A DNA stretch of 64,000 nucleotides from Roseovarius arcticus (GCF_006125015.1 NZ_SZZN01000001.1:1364001-1428000), one strand, 5' to 3'. Counted from the first letter of the stretch, positions 30,627 through 40,327 are shown. Notes: generated from the letters alone by a model not told the origin. Numbers and translations: made by a program.

Positions 30627-31390
30627 TGTTTGGACGCAATGGCATAAATGGCGCAGGATGTGTCGAAACGGCGGGCGTTGAGGCGCAGCAGGGCCCGCGC
30701 CATGTCGCCGTCATTATGGACGGCAATGGCAGATGGGCGCAGGCGCGCGGGCGTCCGCGCCTTTTTGGCCACCACGCTGGCGCAAAGCGCGTGCGCGAAA
30801 TTGTAAATGCCTGCCCTGATTTGGGGGTCAAGTATCTGACGGTCTTCGCCTTTTCCACCGAAAATTGGAATCGCACTCAGACCGAGGTCGCGGGCCTGAT
30901 GAGTCTCTTTCGCCGTTACATCTCCAAGGAGACACGCGCGCTGCGCGACGAGGGCGTGCGTGTGCGCTTTATCGGGGACCGGGTGCGACTGGATAACAAG
31001 CTGGTCGTGCTGATGGACGAGCTAGAGACGATTACAGAACTAAATGACCGGGTTCACCTGACCATCGCGCTGAATTACGGCAGCCGCGATGAGGTGAGCC
31101 GCGCGATCAAAGATTTGGCAGGCGACATCGCTGCAGGCACGCTGGCGCCCGAAGATGTGGATGAGGAAACGCTGACAAGGTATTTGGATACAAAGGTTTT
31201 GCCCGATCCAGATCTTGTTATCCGTACGTCTGGCGAGGCTCGCGTGTCAAACTTCCTGCTGTGGCAATCGGCCTATGCGGAATATGAATTCGTCGACACG
31301 CTCTGGCCCGATTTTACCAAAGATATCTTCGCCGGGATTGTTTCCGCCTATGGCGTGCGCGACCGGCGCTATGGGGGGGTCCGCCCGTGA
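30626..31390 (+). CDS. uppS: Undecaprenyl diphosphate synthase
   Basis: UppS condenses isopentenyl diphosphate onto farnesyl diphosphate to make the C55 carrier lipid for cell-wall and polysaccharide synthesis. The 254-residue product has the substrate-binding motif VAVIMDGNGRWA with Asp at residue 32. FAFSTENWNR, then IALNYGSRDE and DLVIRTSGEARVSNFLLWQSAYAE follow. ATG 30626 overlaps the frr stop (TGATG). Its own TGA overlaps the GTG start of cdsA by four bases. Confidence 0.95.
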   Translation: MFGRNGINGAGCVETAGVEAQQGPRHVAVIMDGNGRWAQARGRPRLFGHHAGAKRVREIVNACPDLGVKYLTVFAFSTENWNRTQTEVAGLMSLFRRYISKETRALRDEGVRVRFIGDRVRLDNKLVVLMDELETITELNDRVHLTIALNYGSRDEVSRAIKDLAGDIAAGTLAPEDVDEETLTRYLDTKVLPDPDLVIRTSGEARVSNFLLWQSAYAEYEFVDTLWPDFTKDIFAGIVSAYGVRDRRYGGVRP

Positions 31391-32169
31391 CCCGAAAGGA
31401 CCGTTGGAGCGATCTGAACGTCCGCCTGATTTCGGCTGGTGTAATGATCGTGCTCGGCATCATTGCGGTTTGGCTGGGCGGCGTCCCCTTTACAGTGGCC
31501 ATCTGGGTGCTGGGCGGCGCTATGGTCTGGGAGCTGTCGAGGATGCTGGGCGGGCAGGCTTGGGCGCCGGGTATGGGCGTGGTCGCCTCGCTTGCGCTGG
31601 CGCTGGCGTGGCTGCTGCCAGTGTGGCTGGCGCTACCGGTGCTGATCGCGGTCGCGTGCTTTGGCGCATGGCAAATCGCAGAGCGCCGAATCCTTTTTGG
31701 CGCTTTTGCGGCAGCGATCCTTTTGGCTTGCTACGCTACGCTCCTCTTGCGGATTGAGGCGGGCATGGCGTGGCTTCTGTGGGTCGTTTGTGTGGTCGTC
31801 GCAACTGATGTTGCAGGCTACGTGGCTGGGCGCGCTTTGGGCGGACCCAAGCTATGGCCCGCGATCAGCCCTAAAAAAACATGGAGCGGTACTGTCGCTG
31901 GCTGGCTGGCAGCAGGCGTTATGGGCGCCGGTTTTGGTATTTTTCTAGGCGAGGGTACAGGCCTAATGCTGCTTTCGGTCGTTCTGTCCGTCGCGGGGCA
32001 GGCTGGCGACATTTGGGAGAGCTGGATCAAGCGCCGCGTCGGCGTCAAGGACAGCTCCAACCTGATCCCCGGTCATGGCGGCGTGCTGGACCGGTTCGAC
32101 GCGATGCTAGGTGCGACGTTGCTCGCCGGCGCGCTCTGGCTCTTCGGGCTGTTGCCGGGCATTATATGA
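31387..32169 (+). CDS. cdsA: Phosphatidate cytidylyltransferase
   Basis: CdsA makes CDP-diacylglycerol for phospholipid synthesis in the inner membrane. The 260-residue product is mostly hydrophobic, with seven or so membrane helices. It has the family signature near the C-terminus (SWIKRRVGVKDSSNLIPGHG, then GVLDRFDAM). The start is GTG at 31387, sharing GTGA with the end of uppS. The stop shares ATGA with dxr, so translation through uppS-cdsA-dxr is coupled. Confidence 0.94.
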   Translation: MTRKDRWSDLNVRLISAGVMIVLGIIAVWLGGVPFTVAIWVLGGAMVWELSRMLGGQAWAPGMGVVASLALALAWLLPVWLALPVLIAVACFGAWQIAERRILFGAFAAAILLACYATLLLRIEAGMAWLLWVVCVVVATDVAGYVAGRALGGPKLWPAISPKKTWSGTVAGWLAAGVMGAGFGIFLGEGTGLMLLSVVLSVAGQAGDIWESWIKRRVGVKDSSNLIPGHGGVLDRFDAMLGATLLAGALWLFGLLPGII

Positions 32170-33320
32170 GGCGCATCACTATTTTGGGTGCCACCGGCTC
32201 GATCGGTCAAAGCACGCTCGACCTGATCCGCCGTGCGCCGGGCGATTATGCGGTGGTTGCGTTGACTGGTGGACAGAATATCGCGCAGCTAGCACGCGAT
32301 GCTTGCGAACTGCGCGCAGAGGTGGCGGTGACCGCTGATCCGGCACGGTTGAACGATCTTCGCGCCGCGTTGGACGGCAGCGGTGTTCGCGCGGCAGCGG
32401 GTGAGGCCGCGTTGATTGAGGCCGCAACCATGCCCGCCGACTGGATCATGTCGGCCATCGTTGGCGTGGCTGGACTTGCTCCGGGGCTGGCCGCATTGGG
32501 GCAGGGCACTACACTGGCGCTTGCCAATAAGGAATCGTTAGTGACCGCGGGGCCACTGATGCTTGCCACAGCCGCTGCGCATGGCGCGCGTATCCTGCCG
32601 GTCGACAGCGAACATTCCGCAATCTTTCAGGCGCTCGTCGGCGAAGATCGCGCCGCGGTTGAGCGTGTGGTGATCACCGCGTCGGGCGGCGCGTTTCGCG
32701 ATAGGCCGCTGGCCGAACTAGCGCATGTCACAGTGGCCGAAGCATCCAAACATCCCAACTGGGATATGGGCCAGCGCATCACAATCGATAGTGCCTCGAT
32801 GTTTAACAAGGCGCTTGAAATCATTGAAGCCAAAGAATTCTTTGACCTTGAATCTGATTGCATTGAAGTTCTGGTGCATCCGCAGAGCACCGTTCACGCG
32901 CTGGTTGGCTTCAACGACGGCGCGATGATGGCCCATGTCGGTGCGCCCGATATGCGCCACGCCATCGGCTATGCGTTGAATTGGCCGCACCGGCGCGCGC
33001 TGCCTGTCGCGCGGCTGGATCTGGCCGCGATCGGTACGCTTGATTTTGCGCACCCCGATCCGGCGCGCTATCCGGCGTTGGCCCTCGCGCGGCAAGTGAT
33101 GGCGGCCGGCGGTCACTCTGGCGCGATCTTCAACGCAGCCAAAGAACGCGCGCTGGATCACTTCATTTCCGGACATATCAATTTTACAGCGATGAGCACG
33201 CTAGTCGCGCGCGCTCTGAACGAGATCGGCGGCGATACCAGCGGCGAAATCACGCTTGAAAGCGTGGGGCGCTGGGACCACCTTACACGGCAACACATAG
33301 ATCGGCTTGTCGCCGCCTGA
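32166..33320 (+). CDS. dxr: 1-deoxy-D-xylulose 5-phosphate reductoisomerase
   Basis: Dxr makes 2-C-methyl-D-erythritol 4-phosphate, the first committed step of the non-mevalonate isoprenoid pathway that feeds UppS. The 384-residue product begins MRRITILGATGSIGQST, the NADPH-binding loop. It has NKESLVTAG, LPVDSEHSAIFQ with metal-binding residues, and HPNWDMGQRITIDSA. ATG 32166 lies within the cdsA stop overlap; a longer in-frame extension is rejected because it would run through cdsA. Confidence 0.96.
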   Translation: MRRITILGATGSIGQSTLDLIRRAPGDYAVVALTGGQNIAQLARDACELRAEVAVTADPARLNDLRAALDGSGVRAAAGEAALIEAATMPADWIMSAIVGVAGLAPGLAALGQGTTLALANKESLVTAGPLMLATAAAHGARILPVDSEHSAIFQALVGEDRAAVERVVITASGGAFRDRPLAELAHVTVAEASKHPNWDMGQRITIDSASMFNKALEIIEAKEFFDLESDCIEVLVHPQSTVHALVGFNDGAMMAHVGAPDMRHAIGYALNWPHRRALPVARLDLAAIGTLDFAHPDPARYPALALARQVMAAGGHSGAIFNAAKERALDHFISGHINFTAMSTLVARALNEIGGDTSGEITLESVGRWDHLTRQHIDRLVAA

Positions 33321-33373
33321 CGCGTGCGCCGCCAGCACTCACAAAAGCCACCAACGGCAGAATAGGACATCTC

Positions 33374-34720
33374 TTGGACATCTCCGCGCTTATCCCGCAA
33401 TTCGGCAGTTTTATCGGTGTGGTGGCGGCCTTCGTGGTCGCGCTGTCGGTGATCGTGGCGATCCACGAATACGGCCACTACATCGTTGGCCGTTGGTCCG
33501 GGATCAAGGCTGAGGTGTTCTCTCTCGGGTTCGGTCCGGTCATCTACTCGAAGGTTGACCGCCATGGCACGCGCTGGCAACTGGCCGCGCTTCCCTTTGG
33601 CGGCTATGTAAAGTTCCTCGGCGATGCGGATGCGGCCAGCGGCAAAGATGTGGCCGCCATGGCGGCCACCCCGCCCGAGCGGCTACGCCAGACGATGCAC
33701 GGCGCACCGCTATGGGCGCGCACTGCTACTGTCGCTGCGGGACCTGTCTTTAACTTTGCGTTGTCGATCCTGATTTTTGCCGGCGTCATGATGGTGCAGG
33801 GCCAGCGGGCCGAGCCGCTGGCAATCGGCGCACTAAAGCCGGTGCCGGCCCAAGGCGTCGAGTTGCGTCCCGGCGATACAATATTGGACATCGCGGGCGC
33901 GGGCGTGCCGGGATACGATGACCGCGGCGCGTTCGACGCGTTTTCGGAAGCCCTGCCTAACCAACAGGTGATGGATTACCGCGTTCTGCGTGACGGCACT
34001 GAGGAAACCGTGCTAGGGCCGCATCCGCTTCCACCGATTGTGACTGGTCTGGCTCCGCAATCGGCGTCCTACCGTGCGGGAATAAAGACTGGCGACGTGA
34101 TAACCGCCGTGAACGGCGATCCAATTTCGTCCTTTACTCAGCTTAAAAACATCGTTGAGGCATCGAACGGCGCGCCCCTCGCGCTGGATGTGTGGCGCAA
34201 AGGCGAAACGTTGTCGCTGGAACTGACACCGCGCCGCGTGGACGAGCCGCAAGAAAACGGCGGCTTTGCCACCGCGTGGCGCATAGGCATCGCCGGCGGC
34301 TGGGCATTTGAGCCGGGCACAGAGCGGATGGGCCCGCTGGCGGCACTGGGAACCGGGGTGGAGCAGACCTATGCGGTCGCCGCAGGCTCGCTGTCAGGCC
34401 TCTACTACATGGTGACAGGCGCAATCAGCAGCTGCAATATGTCCGGCCCCTTGGGAATCGCCCAGGCATCGGGGGCAATGGCGTCACAAGGCGCATCAGA
34501 TTTTATTTGGTTCATCGCTGTCTTGTCGACGGCCGTGGGACTATTGAATTTGTTTCCCGTACCGGTTTTGGACGGCGGACATCTGGTGTTCTACGCCTAT
34601 GAGGCCGTGGTGGGGAAGCCGCCCAGCGACGGTGCATTGCGGGTAATGATGACCGCAGGTTTGGTCATGATCTTAGGCCTGATGGTCTTTGCGCTCTTCA
34701 ACGATATCTGGTGCCCTTAA
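33374..34720 (+). CDS. rseP: Site-2 metalloprotease RseP
   Basis: RseP is an inner-membrane zinc protease that cuts anti-sigma factors and signal-peptide remnants. The 448-residue product has the active site HEYGH at residues 31-35 in the first membrane helix. It has a PDZ region (about 215-290, with GIKTGDVITAVNGDP) and the second metal motif NLFPVPVLDGGH near the C-terminus. The start appears to be TTG at 33374, with AGGA 8-11 bases upstream; no ATG precedes the first helix. It sits between dxr and bamA as in many proteobacteria. Confidence 0.93.
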   Translation: MDISALIPQFGSFIGVVAAFVVALSVIVAIHEYGHYIVGRWSGIKAEVFSLGFGPVIYSKVDRHGTRWQLAALPFGGYVKFLGDADAASGKDVAAMAATPPERLRQTMHGAPLWARTATVAAGPVFNFALSILIFAGVMMVQGQRAEPLAIGALKPVPAQGVELRPGDTILDIAGAGVPGYDDRGAFDAFSEALPNQQVMDYRVLRDGTEETVLGPHPLPPIVTGLAPQSASYRAGIKTGDVITAVNGDPISSFTQLKNIVEASNGAPLALDVWRKGETLSLELTPRRVDEPQENGGFATAWRIGIAGGWAFEPGTERMGPLAALGTGVEQTYAVAAGSLSGLYYMVTGAISSCNMSGPLGIAQASGAMASQGASDFIWFIAVLSTAVGLLNLFPVPVLDGGHLVFYAYEAVVGKPPSDGALRVMMTAGLVMILGLMVFALFNDIWCP

Positions 34721-34757
34721 GGCCAGTAATCGATCTCTGCCCACCACATATTGCGAC

Positions 34758-34788
34758 TTTGCGGCGTAGCGAGTAGGCACGCCGCAAA
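34758..34788. repeat. Perfect 10-base inverted repeat downstream of rseP
   Basis: TTTGCGGCGT and ACGCCGCAAA are separated by 11 bases, 38 bases after the rseP stop codon. No T-run follows on the plus strand, so it is either a weak terminator or an RNA processing or stability element between rseP and bamA. Confidence 0.6.
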
Positions 34789-34908
34789 CACGATTTGCCC
34801 TTATTTTGCCACATTTTCGCGCCGGATCGCGCCATAATGCGGCGTCATACCTCGTAGCGAAGCTGCCCGTTAACCAAGGGCGCCACGCATCAGACGAGGA
34901 GATGACCG

Positions 34909-35034
34909 ATGCAACACATCACCGGCGGATACAAAGGCCTCGGCCTATTTATCGATGTGAACTGCGATCGCTTTCTGATGCCCGGCGCACTGGCTATTGC
35001 GCTCTTTGCAGGGGCATACATCGCCTCACTCTGA
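34909..35034 (+). CDS. Small predicted membrane protein (41 aa)
   Basis: This short ORF encodes 41 residues, with GAGGAG eight bases before the ATG. The first half is polar with a single Cys (FIDVNCDRFLMPG). The second half is a hydrophobic helix (ALAIALFAGAYIASL) that ends at the C-terminus. I do not recognise a family. It lies alone between rseP and bamA, so an envelope role is possible but unsupported. The strong ribosome site and the clean helix are the main reasons to believe it. Confidence 0.55.
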   Translation: MQHITGGYKGLGLFIDVNCDRFLMPGALAIALFAGAYIASL

Positions 35035-35106
35035 GGCGTGTCTGAACCGCTCACTTGTCTGCCTCAGTGGTGCGCTCTTGGGCGGGCGCGCGGCTGAATT
35101 GGCATT

Positions 35107-35135
35107 TTGACAAGCCCACCCGGACCCGTTACTGA
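35107..35135 (+). promoter_or_regulatory. Possible promoter of bamA
   Basis: TTGACA (35107-35112) and a weak TACTGA (35130-35135) are spaced by 17 bases, 34 bases before the bamA ATG. The -35 element is perfect, the -10 poor. Confidence 0.4.
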
Positions 35136-35169
35136 AAGTCGTTATTAGCACGTCTGACCGGGTGGAAAC

Positions 35170-37524
35170 ATGAACCTTACAAATTTCCTGTGCGCGCTGC
35201 GCCTTCGCAAATTTTCGCGCGGTAGCAGCGAAACCCGTACCGGGTCTCGCCGTGTTACTGCAGGGACGCTGCTCATCGCGTCTATGGCGCTCGTGTTCTC
35301 ACTGGCGCCCACAGCGCCAGAGGCGCAATCTTACCGCTTTACCAACGTCGTGATCGACGGCAACCAGCGGATCGAGTCTGGCACGATCCTGACTTATGCG
35401 GGCATCGGGCGCGGGCAGACCGTTTCGGCGGGCGAGTTGAACGAGGCGTATCAGCGCATCGTCGGCAGCGGGCTATTTGAAGAGGTCTCAATCGATCCAC
35501 GCGGTAGTACGCTGCAGATCACGGTTACTGAGTATCCGACGATCAGCAAGATCGCCTTTGAAGGTAACAAGAAAATCAAGGACGAAGATCTGGCCGGCCA
35601 GATCGAGAGCGCTTCGCGAAAGGTCTTTAATCCGGCCACGGCCGAGCGCGACGCCGCGACTATCGTCAGCGCATATGCCGAAAGCGGCCGCAGTGCTGCG
35701 CGCGTCAATCCAAAGGTAATCCGCCGCAATGATAACCGCGTTGATCTGGTTTTTGAGGTTTTCGAGGGCAAGAAAATCGAAGTTCAGCGTCTTAGCTTTG
35801 TCGGCAACCGTGCCTATTCAGACCGCCGGTTGCGCCGCGTCGTTGACAGCAAGCAGGCGGGCCTCTTTCGTGCGCTGATTAACCGAGACACCTTTGTTCA
35901 GGACCGTATCGAGTTCGACAAACAGTTGCTGTCAGATTTCTACGCTGCGCGGGGATACGTCGATTTTCGCATTACAGGCGTCAATGCCGAACTGGCGCGT
36001 GAACGTGACACCTATTTCCTGACCTTCAACATTCAGGAAGGCCAGCAGTTCAAGTTTGGCCGCATCACCACTGTTAGCGAGATGAACGGTGTGAATCCCG
36101 CCGAGTATCAAGATGTGTTGAAGGTGAAGCCGGGTCAGATTTATTCGCCCACGCATGTCGAAAACTCGATCGCCCGTATGGAGCGTTTGGGTGTTCGGCA
36201 GGGCGTCGATTTCCTGCGCGTTGAGCCGCGTATCACCCGCAACGACCGCAATCTCACGCTGGACGTGGAATTCGCGCTGGTGCGCGGGCCGCGCATCTTT
36301 GTTGAGCGGATTGATATTGAAGGTAACACCACCACATTAGACCGCGTGATCCGCCGCCAGTTTGATACGGTCGAGGGCGACCCATTCAACCCGCGGGAAA
36401 TTCGCGAATCTGCCGAACGCATCCGTGCATTAGACTTCTTTGAGACGGCCGAAGTGGAGGCACGCGAAGGCTCAACCCCCGACCAGGTTATCGTGGACGT
36501 TGACGTTGAAGAGAAAAGCACAGGCTCGCTGTCGTTTGGTGCGTCCTATTCGACCAGCAGCGGCGTCGGCTTCTCGGTCGGCTTTGCCGAGCGTAACTTT
36601 CTTGGACGGGGCCAGCGCCTATCGGCACAGGTTTCGGCTAGCGCAGATCAGGCTAATTACAGCCTCAGCTTTGTCGAACCTGCCTTTCTGGGCCGCGACG
36701 TGGCGTTCGGGCTGGACTTTGGTCTGATTGAGACGACTGATGACTTTGCTTTCTACGACACCACGATCGGGACACTTCGCCCCAGCCTTACTTTCCCGGT
36801 CAGCGAAAATGGTCGCCTGTCGCTGCTCTATAGTGCCGCGTATAAGGACATGAGCAACTATACAGGCACCAGCGGCATCCTCGCGAACGAGACGCTGCGC
36901 GGCGGGGAGTTTTCTAGCGGCTTGGGTTACGAGTATACCTACGATACCCGCAGGACAGGTCTGAACCCGAATGCAGGCGTTTTGCTGTCCTTCGGGCAGG
37001 AGTACTACGGTTTGGGCGGCGATCAGGAATACATCAAGTCCGGCTTTCGCGGCATTGCCCAGACCAAGGTGCTGAACGAAGAGCTGACCTTGCGTGCCAC
37101 CTTGGAAGCCGGCGCGCTGAACTTCACTGGCAGCGATAACAGCCGTGCCGTTGATCGTTTCTCGGGCCAAATCATGCGCGGCTTTGAGCCAAACGGGATA
37201 GGACCCACAGAAGCAGGCGAGCAACTGGGCGGCGACTTCTTTGCCTCGCTGAAGTTCGACGCTGAGTTCCCTCTGGGCCTGCCGGACGAGTATGGCATCA
37301 CCGGTGGCGCGTTCTACGACATCGGCAGCATCTGGGATATCAACACGGCAGGCGCAACGGGCGTTCTGGCCTCGACCGGGTTCAAGGCACGCCACGCAGT
37401 TGGCCTGTCGGTCATCTGGCAGTCACCGTTCGGCCCGCTGCGCTTTAACTTCTCCGAGGCGCTGCAAAAAGAGCCGGGCGACAAGACGCAATCGTTCGAT
37501 TTGTCCATCGCCTCCAGGTTCTGA
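35170..37524 (+). CDS. bamA: Outer membrane protein assembly factor BamA
   Basis: BamA is the core beta-barrel of the BAM complex. The 784-residue product has a long basic leader and a signal segment (TLLIASMALVFSLAPTAPEA, about residues 33-52). Five POTRA repeats follow (about 55-455; for example VVIDGNQRIESGTILTYAG). The C-terminal barrel ends in the aromatic signature SIASRF. Barrel motifs such as GLGYEYTYDTRRTG and GTLRPSLTFPVSENGR are present. Its TGA shares a base with the skp ATG (TGATG). Confidence 0.96.
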   Translation: MNLTNFLCALRLRKFSRGSSETRTGSRRVTAGTLLIASMALVFSLAPTAPEAQSYRFTNVVIDGNQRIESGTILTYAGIGRGQTVSAGELNEAYQRIVGSGLFEEVSIDPRGSTLQITVTEYPTISKIAFEGNKKIKDEDLAGQIESASRKVFNPATAERDAATIVSAYAESGRSAARVNPKVIRRNDNRVDLVFEVFEGKKIEVQRLSFVGNRAYSDRRLRRVVDSKQAGLFRALINRDTFVQDRIEFDKQLLSDFYAARGYVDFRITGVNAELARERDTYFLTFNIQEGQQFKFGRITTVSEMNGVNPAEYQDVLKVKPGQIYSPTHVENSIARMERLGVRQGVDFLRVEPRITRNDRNLTLDVEFALVRGPRIFVERIDIEGNTTTLDRVIRRQFDTVEGDPFNPREIRESAERIRALDFFETAEVEAREGSTPDQVIVDVDVEEKSTGSLSFGASYSTSSGVGFSVGFAERNFLGRGQRLSAQVSASADQANYSLSFVEPAFLGRDVAFGLDFGLIETTDDFAFYDTTIGTLRPSLTFPVSENGRLSLLYSAAYKDMSNYTGTSGILANETLRGGEFSSGLGYEYTYDTRRTGLNPNAGVLLSFGQEYYGLGGDQEYIKSGFRGIAQTKVLNEELTLRATLEAGALNFTGSDNSRAVDRFSGQIMRGFEPNGIGPTEAGEQLGGDFFASLKFDAEFPLGLPDEYGITGGAFYDIGSIWDINTAGATGVLASTGFKARHAVGLSVIWQSPFGPLRFNFSEALQKEPGDKTQSFDLSIASRF

Positions 37525-38171
37525 TGCTACTGGATGTGGCGAGGGCTGCTTGCCGTTTGATGCGGGGGGCGGCCCTGACGGCGGCGCTTACGCTTTGCCA
37601 TCTGCAGGGCGCGCAGGCGCAGGATGTGGGCGTCGTTCAAAGCCAGATATTGGTGCTGGACCCGGATCGCTTGTTTGCTGAAAGCCAAGTGGGCCAACGG
37701 CTGACCGATCAGTATCAAAGCGAGCGTGACGCACTGATCGCAAGTAACCGTGAGCTAGAGGCGCAACTGCGCGGCGAAGAGCAGGCGCTAACCGCATCGC
37801 GCAGCACGATGAGTGCGACTGATTTTAGAGCCGAGGCCGATGCCTTCGACGCGCGCGTCCGCTCGATCCGGACCGAAAATGAGCGCAAGGCGCGTGATCT
37901 TGAGCGGGGCCGCGAACTAGCCCCCTTGGCCCTGATGCGGATGGCCGAGCCGATTTTGATTCAGGTGATGCGCGACACGGGCGGGCAGATTATTTTGGAT
38001 AATCGCCAGGTTTTACTACGTGCCGACGCAATAGACATCACGGATCTCGCGATTGCGCGTGTCGACGAGACGATTGGCGATGGCACTGACATAGGCGCAG
38101 AGGCGGCGCCGATCCCCGATGCACCGAAGTCGCAAGATACTGCGCCGGAAGCGGGCGATACCGCTGATTGA
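37524..38171 (+). CDS. OmpH/Skp-family periplasmic chaperone
   Basis: Skp-type chaperones carry unfolded outer-membrane proteins across the periplasm. The 215-residue product has an N-terminal signal (about residues 1-32) and a coiled-coil body rich in Glu, Arg, Ala and Leu (about 55-140). The OmpH pattern ILVLDPDRLFAESQVGQRL starts it, and GGQIILDNRQVLLRADAIDITDLAI closes it. A tail of Ala, Asp and Pro follows. In many alphaproteobacteria lpxD comes next after bamA or skp; here fabZ follows directly. Confidence 0.85.
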   Translation: MLLDVARAACRLMRGAALTAALTLCHLQGAQAQDVGVVQSQILVLDPDRLFAESQVGQRLTDQYQSERDALIASNRELEAQLRGEEQALTASRSTMSATDFRAEADAFDARVRSIRTENERKARDLERGRELAPLALMRMAEPILIQVMRDTGGQIILDNRQVLLRADAIDITDLAIARVDETIGDGTDIGAEAAPIPDAPKSQDTAPEAGDTAD

Positions 38172-38257
38172 TCCGGTGGTTCTTGCTCCGCGCTGGCCGA
38201 ATTGTTACATGGTTGCGCAGCTTGCCTGCGCCGCCGCGCGCGCCTGAAAGGAATTAA

Positions 38258-38722
38258 ATGACACAGCCGCTCGCCTCTGCCGACATCTCCATGATCCAGC
38301 GGCTGATCCCGCACCGCTATCCGTTTTTGTTGGTAGACAAGGTGCGCGACATCGACGGATATCAAACCGCCGTCGGAATCAAGAACGTGACGATGAATGA
38401 GCCGCATTTTCAGGGCCACTTCCCCGGCAAGCCGATCATGCCCGGCGTCACGATCATTGAGGCGATGGCGCAGACCGCTGCCGTCATGGTGGGCACTGCG
38501 CTGGAGATGCAGGACAAGAATATGCTGGTCTATTTTATGGCCATCGATAAGTGCAAATTCCGCCGCATGGTCGTACCTGGTGATGTTCTGGAAATGCAAT
38601 TGACGACCGCACGCGGCAAGCCCGGTGGCAAGGTTTGGAAGTTCGCGGGCGTTGCCACCGTTGACGGCGAAATGGCCTGTGAGGCCGAATTCACCGCCAT
38701 GATGGATCTTGGCGCCGCATGA
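38258..38722 (+). CDS. fabZ: 3-hydroxyacyl-ACP dehydratase FabZ
   Basis: FabZ dehydrates 3-hydroxyacyl-ACP and so competes with LpxA and LpxD for their substrate. The 154-residue hot-dog-fold product has the active-site pair His 54 ([10 protein letters not shown]) and Glu 68 ([14 protein letters not shown]). AAAGGAA precedes the ATG. Its TGA overlaps the lpxA ATG by four bases (ATGA). Confidence 0.95.
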   Translation: MTQPLASADISMIQRLIPHRYPFLLVDKVRDIDGYQTAVGIKNVTMNEPHFQGHFPGKPIMPGVTIIEAMAQTAAVMVGTALEMQDKNMLVYFMAIDKCKFRRMVVPGDVLEMQLTTARGKPGGKVWKFAGVATVDGEMACEAEFTAMMDLGAA

Positions 38723-39513
38723 CCGCGGCGGGCATCCACCCCAGCGCCATCGTTGAGGCGGGCGCGCAGATCGGTGCAGGCTGCACCATCGGCCCGTTTT
38801 GTCATATCGGCCCGGATGTCACGCTGGGTGACGAGTGCACGTTAAAGAGCCACGTGGTCATTACTGGCCAGACGTCTATCGGAGCGGGCAGCACTATCTA
38901 CTCGTTCGCCTGCATCGGAGAAGTGCCGCAAGACCTAAAGTTTCAGGGCGAGAAGACTCGTCTAGAGATCGGCGCGCGCGCCCGTATCCGCGAAAATGTG
39001 ACGGTCAACACCGGCACGGCGGGCGGCGGCGGCGTAACGCGGATCGGCGATGACTGTTTGTTGATGGCCGGATGCCATGTGGCGCATGACGTGCGCATCG
39101 GCGACCGGGTGATTGTCGTGAACAACGCTGCGCTGGCCGGACATTGTGTGATTGAGGATGACGTGATCCTCGGCGGTCTGTCGGGGGTACACCAGTTCGT
39201 GCGGATCGGGCGCGGCGCAATCATCGGCGCGGTCACTATGGTGACGAACGACGTCATTCCCTATGGGCTAGTGCAGGCGCCGCGCGGCGTATTGGACGGG
39301 CTCAATCTGGTCGGGCTAAAGAGGCGCGGTGTGGGCCGGGCCGACATTACCGCCTTGCGCGCCGCGTTTCAGATGCTGGCGCAGGGCGAGGGCACCTTTC
39401 AGGAGCGGGCGCGCCGTATGGGCGCCGAATCGGATAGCGCTTATGTGGCGCATATCGTCGATTTCGTGACCGGTGACAGTGATCGCTCGTTTCTCACGCC
39501 GGGACAGGGCTGA
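38719..39513 (+). CDS. lpxA: UDP-GlcNAc O-acyltransferase LpxA
   Basis: LpxA starts lipid A synthesis by moving a 3-hydroxyacyl chain from ACP to UDP-GlcNAc. The 264-residue product is a beta-helix of hexapeptide repeats ([22 protein letters not shown] at the start). The catalytic His is in [11 protein letters not shown], and a helical C-terminus follows. The active-site loops ([11 protein letters not shown]) are normal. It is coupled to fabZ by ATGA and followed by lpxI after four bases. Confidence 0.95.
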   Translation: MTAAGIHPSAIVEAGAQIGAGCTIGPFCHIGPDVTLGDECTLKSHVVITGQTSIGAGSTIYSFACIGEVPQDLKFQGEKTRLEIGARARIRENVTVNTGTAGGGGVTRIGDDCLLMAGCHVAHDVRIGDRVIVVNNAALAGHCVIEDDVILGGLSGVHQFVRIGRGAIIGAVTMVTNDVIPYGLVQAPRGVLDGLNLVGLKRRGVGRADITALRAAFQMLAQGEGTFQERARRMGAESDSAYVAHIVDFVTGDSDRSFLTPGQG

Positions 39514-39517
39514 TATC

Positions 39518-40327
39518 GTGACAGACCGCCTCGCCATTCTCGCCTGCGGCGGTGCGCTACCGGTGCTGCTAGCGCAAGCGCATCCAGATGCGCTTCATTA
39601 TACGCTGCGCGGCGTACCTAGCGAGTTGTCCGGCAGCGCGCAGGAGTTTGCGCTGGAGAAGATTGGCTCGCTCTTTGCGGCGATGAAGGAAGCCGGTATT
39701 GGCCGGATGGTTTTTGCCGGATCGCTGAGCCGCCCCGCACTGAACCCCGCTAAATTCGACGCCGAGATGACGCGCATTGCCCCCGGACTGATGGCCGCGA
39801 TTCCGCAGGGCGACGATGCGCTGCTTCGCTTTGTCATCGCTACGTTCGAGGCGCAGGGACTTACCGTTCTTGGTGCGCATGATTTGCTACCGGGTCTGAC
39901 GGTTGAGCAAGGGCTGGCCGTTGGTCCTGTACCAAGCGAGGCCGAATTGGCCGATACCGCCCGCGCGGCGCACATCCTCAGTGAGATTTCTGCGCTGGAT
40001 ATCGGGCAGGGCTGCGCTGTTGCAGCTGGGCAATGTTTGGGGATCGAGACGGTGCAGGGCACTGACGCTTTGCTGGCTTATGTGGCTCAGGTGGCACCCG
40101 AGCTGAGGCGCGGGCAACGCGGCGTCTATGTCAAAGCGCCCAAGGCGGGGCAGGATCTGCGCATTGATATGCCCACGATTGGCCCCTCGACAATTGCAGC
40201 GGTCGCCGATGCGGGTCTTGCCGGTTTGGTCGTTGCGGCGAATCAAGTTGTAATCATAGACCGTGACGCGACGCTCGCCCTTGCCAAAGAGCGCGGTATT
40301 TTCCTGATATCCCAGATATTTGCATGA
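39518..40327 (+). CDS. lpxI: UDP-2,3-diacylglucosamine diphosphatase LpxI
   Basis: LpxI hydrolyses UDP-2,3-diacylglucosamine to lipid X, replacing the unrelated LpxH of gammaproteobacteria. The 269-residue product belongs to DUF1009. It has RLAILACGGALPVLLA at the start, then FAGSLSRPALNP. The C-terminal QDLRIDMPTIGPSTI and GLAGLVVAANQVVIIDR follow. GTG 39518, four bases after the lpxA stop, is the start that fits homologues; a longer frame inside lpxA is discarded. Its TGA overlaps the lpxB ATG (ATGA). Confidence 0.92.
   Translation: MTDRLAILACGGALPVLLAQAHPDALHYTLRGVPSELSGSAQEFALEKIGSLFAAMKEAGIGRMVFAGSLSRPALNPAKFDAEMTRIAPGLMAAIPQGDDALLRFVIATFEAQGLTVLGAHDLLPGLTVEQGLAVGPVPSEAELADTARAAHILSEISALDIGQGCAVAAGQCLGIETVQGTDALLAYVAQVAPELRRGQRGVYVKAPKAGQDLRIDMPTIGPSTIAAVADAGLAGLVVAANQVVIIDRDATLALAKERGIFLISQIFA

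Noticed and set aside
31881..32165. 95-codon N-terminal extension of dxr
   Set aside because: It lies inside cdsA in another frame; the true start overlaps the cdsA stop by ATGA.
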